A program made the translations under genes and the position numbers. From positions 1 to 24,294 of the forward strand of contig CAYJPG010000038.1 of assembly GCA_964371995.1 (NCBI GenBank): a stretch of DNA of 24,294 nucleotides. The letters run 5' to 3'. This stretch comes from SHZI01 sp964371995 (GTDB taxonomy: Bacteria > Pseudomonadota > Gammaproteobacteria > Steroidobacterales > GCA-2729495). The notes under the pieces were generated by a model. It was not told the DNA's origin. It made no database searches and was given only the letters and a program-made list of their open reading frames with translations. Shown here one piece after another: positions 21,462 to 24,294 of this stretch; position 1 is the first letter of the stretch, and every line of letters starts with the position of its first letter.

Positions 21462-23228
21462 ATGCCCGACCTGTATCGAGCCTGCCGCATGTTCCTGCCC
21501 AGGTCCCGCCGTTCGGGATGCCTCGCGCTCCTGCCACTTCTGCTGCTGTCCCTGCCGGCACAGGCCGAGGTGGTGTTCAAGGGCCTGAGCCGAACCACCG
21601 AAAAAGTCGTGCGCGCCACGGTCGTACTGGCCGGGGAATCCTGCAGTGCGTCCGACGCGCGGGTACGCCGCCTGTACCGGCGTGCCGATACGGAAATCCG
21701 TCAGGCACTCGAAGTCTATGGTTATTACGCGCCGACCATTGAAAAGACGCTCGGTCGTGACGGGAGCTGCTGGCAGGCAAATTTCACGGTCAAGCGTGGT
21801 CCGCGCGTCAAAATCCGCAGCCTGAAAGTTTCGGTATCGGGTCCCGGAGCAGACGACCGGATCCTGTCCGGCAAGGATGCCCGGCCGGATTTCGCGGTCG
21901 ACGACGGGCTCAATCAGCGGGCATACGATGCTTACAAGGTGTCGCTGGCTGGCCTGGCCCGGCGTCGCGGCTATTTCGACGGACGATTCGCAAGCAGTGT
22001 GATCGATGTGTATCCGGAGAAGCTGGCTGCGGATATCCATATCGACTATGCCTCAGGTACACGCTATCGCTTTGGTCCCGTCGAGTTTGACCAGGAAGTT
22101 GTCGATCCGGATCTTGCCCGGCGCTTCGTCGAGTTCGCAGAGGGCGAGCCCTACGATGCAGACAGGATCAATGATCTCTATACGGCTTTGCTCGCCAGTG
22201 GTTATTTTCAGGGCGTCGAAGTGCGCACCACGCCGAGGCCCGGCCCGACCCCCGACGTACTGGTCAGCGTGGCACTGACGCCCAGCAAGTCGCGGACCTG
22301 GACGACCGGTATTGGCTATGCCACCGACACCGGTCCGAAACTTCGTCTCGACTATCGCAATCAGCGTCGCAACGAAGAAGGTCATCAACTCGAGTTCAAC
22401 AGCCAGGTGTCCAAGGTGCTCGGCGGTGCTTCTGTCAGCTATCGCCTGCCCGACGGGAAACGACAGGACGAGTGGCTCAGCATCAATATGGGCTACAAGT
22501 ACGAGAACCCGGAAGACAGCAGAAGCGCCGAGTTCAGGCTCGGTCTGCAGCAGAGCAGGCGCCGGCGCGGCAACTGGCGCGAAACGCGCTTTATCGACTA
22601 CATCCACGAAAACTACCGGGTGGGCGACGAGCGCGGCAACAGCAACCTCATCGTGCCGGGCATCAGCTGGGCCGAGCAGCCGCTGCTGGTGACCGGCCGG
22701 CCGCGGCGCGGGCGGCGTCTGAACCTGAAGCTCAGCGGCACGGATCAACTGCTTGGCTCCGATACGGCATTCATGCAGATAGAAACCGGCGGCAAGCTTA
22801 TCCTGCCACTCGGTTCGAATGCCCGTCTGCTGACCCGTCTGGAGGCGGGCTGGACCATCAAGGATGACTTCTCCGATCTGCCGTTTTCAGTGCGTTACTT
22901 CGCTGGCGGCGACGGCAGTGTGCGCGGCTACGACTACAAGTCGCTTGGCCCCACCGATACCGACGGCAATGTGGTCGGCGGCGCCAACAAGCTGGTCGGC
23001 AGCATCGAGTTCGATGCGCGGGTATACGGCAACTGGTCAGCTGCCGTGTTCGCTGATTCCGGTAACGCCTTCAACAGCTTTCGCGCCATGTCACTGAAAA
23101 CCAGTGTCGGTACCGGCGTCCGCTGGTACTCGCCGCTCGGGCCGGTGCGTTTCGATGTCGCTTTTCCGCTCGACAGCGATGCGTCGGACTCCTGGCGTAT
23201 TCATATTTCACTCGGTCCGGACCTGTGA
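21462..23228 (+). CDS. tamA: Translocation and assembly module outer-membrane protein TamA
   Basis: From ATG 21462 this is a 588-residue Omp85-family protein that, with TamB, helps insert autotransporters and move phospholipids across the periplasm. A signal peptide (L-A-L-L-P-L-L-L-L-S-L-P-A-Q-A) is followed by three POTRA-like repeats (about 37-270), with the second-domain G-Y-Y and later G-Y-F turns (E-V-Y-G-Y-Y-A-P; R-R-R-G-Y-F-D-G; L-A-S-G-Y-F-Q-G), and a C-terminal 16-strand barrel. The lid-loop motif R-G-Y with S-L-G-P lies near residue 487. Length matches TamA (about 577 in E. coli). ATG 21489 is an alternative start just before the signal peptide. It is coupled to tamB by a GTGA overlap. 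Confidence 0.95.
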   Translation: MPDLYRACRMFLPRSRRSGCLALLPLLLLSLPAQAEVVFKGLSRTTEKVVRATVVLAGESCSASDARVRRLYRRADTEIRQALEVYGYYAPTIEKTLGRDGSCWQANFTVKRGPRVKIRSLKVSVSGPGADDRILSGKDARPDFAVDDGLNQRAYDAYKVSLAGLARRRGYFDGRFASSVIDVYPEKLAADIHIDYASGTRYRFGPVEFDQEVVDPDLARRFVEFAEGEPYDADRINDLYTALLASGYFQGVEVRTTPRPGPTPDVLVSVALTPSKSRTWTTGIGYATDTGPKLRLDYRNQRRNEEGHQLEFNSQVSKVLGGASVSYRLPDGKRQDEWLSINMGYKYENPEDSRSAEFRLGLQQSRRRRGNWRETRFIDYIHENYRVGDERGNSNLIVPGISWAEQPLLVTGRPRRGRRLNLKLSGTDQLLGSDTAFMQIETGGKLILPLGSNARLLTRLEAGWTIKDDFSDLPFSVRYFAGGDGSVRGYDYKSLGPTDTDGNVVGGANKLVGSIEFDARVYGNWSAAVFADSGNAFNSFRAMSLKTSVGTGVRWYSPLGPVRFDVAFPLDSDASDSWRIHISLGPDL

Positions 23229-24294
23229 TCGGTACGCTGGCCAGCCGGATGCTGTCCGCATTGCAGGCGCTGCTCCTGGCTGTGCTCGTGCTCTGCCTGT
23301 GGCTGCTGGCGACCCCGGCCGGCAGCAGCTGGCTCATCAACACGGTTGCCGCACAGACGGATGGCCTGCTCAGCGTCAGCGGTCTGCACGGCAGCCTGCT
23401 GCGCGGCATGCGGGCGGACCGGGTCGAAATCCGGGTCACGCGCACCAGCGTGCTGATCTCACAGGCCGAACTGTCGGTGTTCTGGCCGGATCTGCTGCGC
23501 AGGCGCATACGGCTGCGAACCGCACGGGCCGCCGAAGTGCTGGTTGAGGTCGGCCCGCGTCCGGCCGACGAACCCCACACGCCGGTCAAGCCCTTGCTGC
23601 TGCCCCTCGTGATCGTCGCTGACAGTCTGGAAGTCGATCAGCTGCAGATCCGCATTGAGGGGGGGGAGCCGGTCAGCCTGCACGCGGCGCGCCTGCAAGG
23701 CGAGCTGGCTGACGGCGCGATCCGTTTCAGTTCGCTGGCGGCGCAGATCCAGGGCGTCGAGCTGTCCGCTGCCGGTTCCTTTGGCACCGGCGAGCCCTTT
23801 GCGACCAGTGCCGAGTTGCGCTGGTCCGTTCCGGGTCAGGACCTTGCCGGACAGGGACCGCTCAGCGGGAATCTGGCGGCTCTGCGTTTTGAACAGGTCG
23901 TGCGCATGCCGGACCCATTGGGTGTCGGTGGCATTTTGCACCTCATGGACGGCAACCCCGAAATCATCGCCGGCGCGCGCTGGCGGAATATCAGCCGCGA
24001 TCTGGGTGCAGCCGGGATCGTGGTCAGCGATCGCGGTCAGCTGCAACTGCGCGGCTGGACAGATGGCTTCAAGGCGCAGCTCGATGCCGGTATCGCACCC
24101 GGTGCGTGGTCTCGTATGCAGCTGACTGCCGCCGGTGCCGGTGATATCCGGCAGTTCAGTGTCGATAGCCTGCGTCTCAGTGGACCCGAGGGCACAGTCA
24201 GCGGCCATGGGCTGTTCAACTATGTGGCCGGACTCCGCGGTGCGTTCTCGTTGCTGGGGAGCCGCATCGATCAGCGTACGGTTGATGCTCGCCT
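23225..24294 (+). CDS. tamB: Translocation and assembly module inner-membrane protein TamB, N-terminal part
   Basis: The reading frame opens with GTG 23225, overlapping the tamA stop (GTGA), and stays open to the right edge, about 356 codons. An N-terminal membrane anchor (about 11-37, L-L-L-A-V-L-V-L-C-L-W-L-L) is followed by T-D-G-L-L-S-V-S-G-L-H-G-S-L-L-R-G (residues about 47-63), the AsmA/TamB-type start, where G-S-L-L and E-I-R mark the first beta-taco repeats. The C-terminal DUF490 signature lies outside the window, so the call rests on this N-terminal pattern and on tamA. The full protein would be about 1,200-1,400 residues in relatives. An eight-G run lies at 23659-23666. Confidence 0.9.
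   Translation, partial: MIGTLASRMLSALQALLLAVLVLCLWLLATPAGSSWLINTVAAQTDGLLSVSGLHGSLLRGMRADRVEIRVTRTSVLISQAELSVFWPDLLRRRIRLRTARAAEVLVEVGPRPADEPHTPVKPLLLPLVIVADSLEVDQLQIRIEGGEPVSLHAARLQGELADGAIRFSSLAAQIQGVELSAAGSFGTGEPFATSAELRWSVPGQDLAGQGPLSGNLAALRFEQVVRMPDPLGVGGILHLMDGNPEIIAGARWRNISRDLGAAGIVVSDRGQLQLRGWTDGFKAQLDAGIAPGAWSRMQLTAAGAGDIRQFSVDSLRLSGPEGTVSGHGLFNYVAGLRGAFSLLGSRIDQRTVDAR
23659..23666 (+). repeat. Eight-G homopolymer in tamB
   Basis: Eight consecutive Gs lie inside the tamB reading frame at codons for E-G-G-E. Protein similarity looks continuous on both sides, so the length shown is in frame. Confidence 0.95.

Noticed and set aside
1..24294. CRISPR arrays, tRNA/rRNA genes, insertion sequences or prophage
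   Set aside because: No regularly spaced repeats, cloverleaf or rRNA-like sequence, transposase or phage genes were found on reading either strand.

Overview
The window is a GC-rich, densely packed bacterial chromosome segment with little intergenic DNA and many start/stop overlaps. TamA/TamB, the CopA/CopB pair, PdxH and a lipoprotein with a lipobox indicate a Gram-negative proteobacterium, most probably a gammaproteobacterium; no phylogenetic marker here allows a finer call. A run of ten Ns at 2675-2684 shows that the source is a draft assembly. I see no tRNA, rRNA, CRISPR array, insertion sequence or phage gene.

Region 1 (1-7376) is a lipid-modification locus. A left-facing, tightly coupled operon encodes an FAD amine-oxidase-like protein, a DUF1365 protein, a cyclopropane-fatty-acid-synthase-like methyltransferase and a small b-cytochrome-like membrane protein. 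It diverges, across a short region holding a 16-bp near-palindrome, from a right-facing set: an NTF2/SnoaL-like lipoprotein, a second CFA-like methyltransferase, a DUF1295 membrane protein and an exported HutX/ChuX-like protein. The FAD protein/DUF1365/CFA trio is the type of gene set tied to the singlet-oxygen response and methylated or furan fatty acids in Rhodobacter. The 3' end of a gene for a cobalamin-binding domain protein, possibly a light-sensing regulator, converges on it at the left edge.

Region 2 (7367-10470) is a left-facing pair: a signal-peptide-bearing HAD phosphatase and an orphan glycogen debranching enzyme GlgX. Region 3 (10551-13993) is a copper-resistance operon: a small Cys/His exported leader-type protein, the Tat-exported multicopper oxidase CopA, the outer-membrane protein CopB, and a HIT-family hydrolase. 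A hairpin that could hide the copA ribosome binding site suggests that copA translation depends on translation of the small upstream gene.

Region 4 (14001-16845) is a left-facing operon: pdxH, an FAD-dependent monooxygenase with an unusual C-terminal FAD motif, and a PPP-type metallophosphoesterase. Region 5 (16959-20393) is a convergent two-component pair: a CHASE4-HAMP-PAS histidine kinase and a REC plus degenerate HD-GYP response regulator, whose 3' ends overlap by 57 bp. Region 6 (20489-24294) has an exported protein of unknown function divergent from tamA-tamB, the transport and assembly module of the outer membrane; tamB runs off the right edge.

The best candidate for an incompletely described system is Region 1. 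It pairs two CFA-like methyltransferases with opposite states of the bicarbonate-site residues and adds membrane redox and exported heme-fold proteins.
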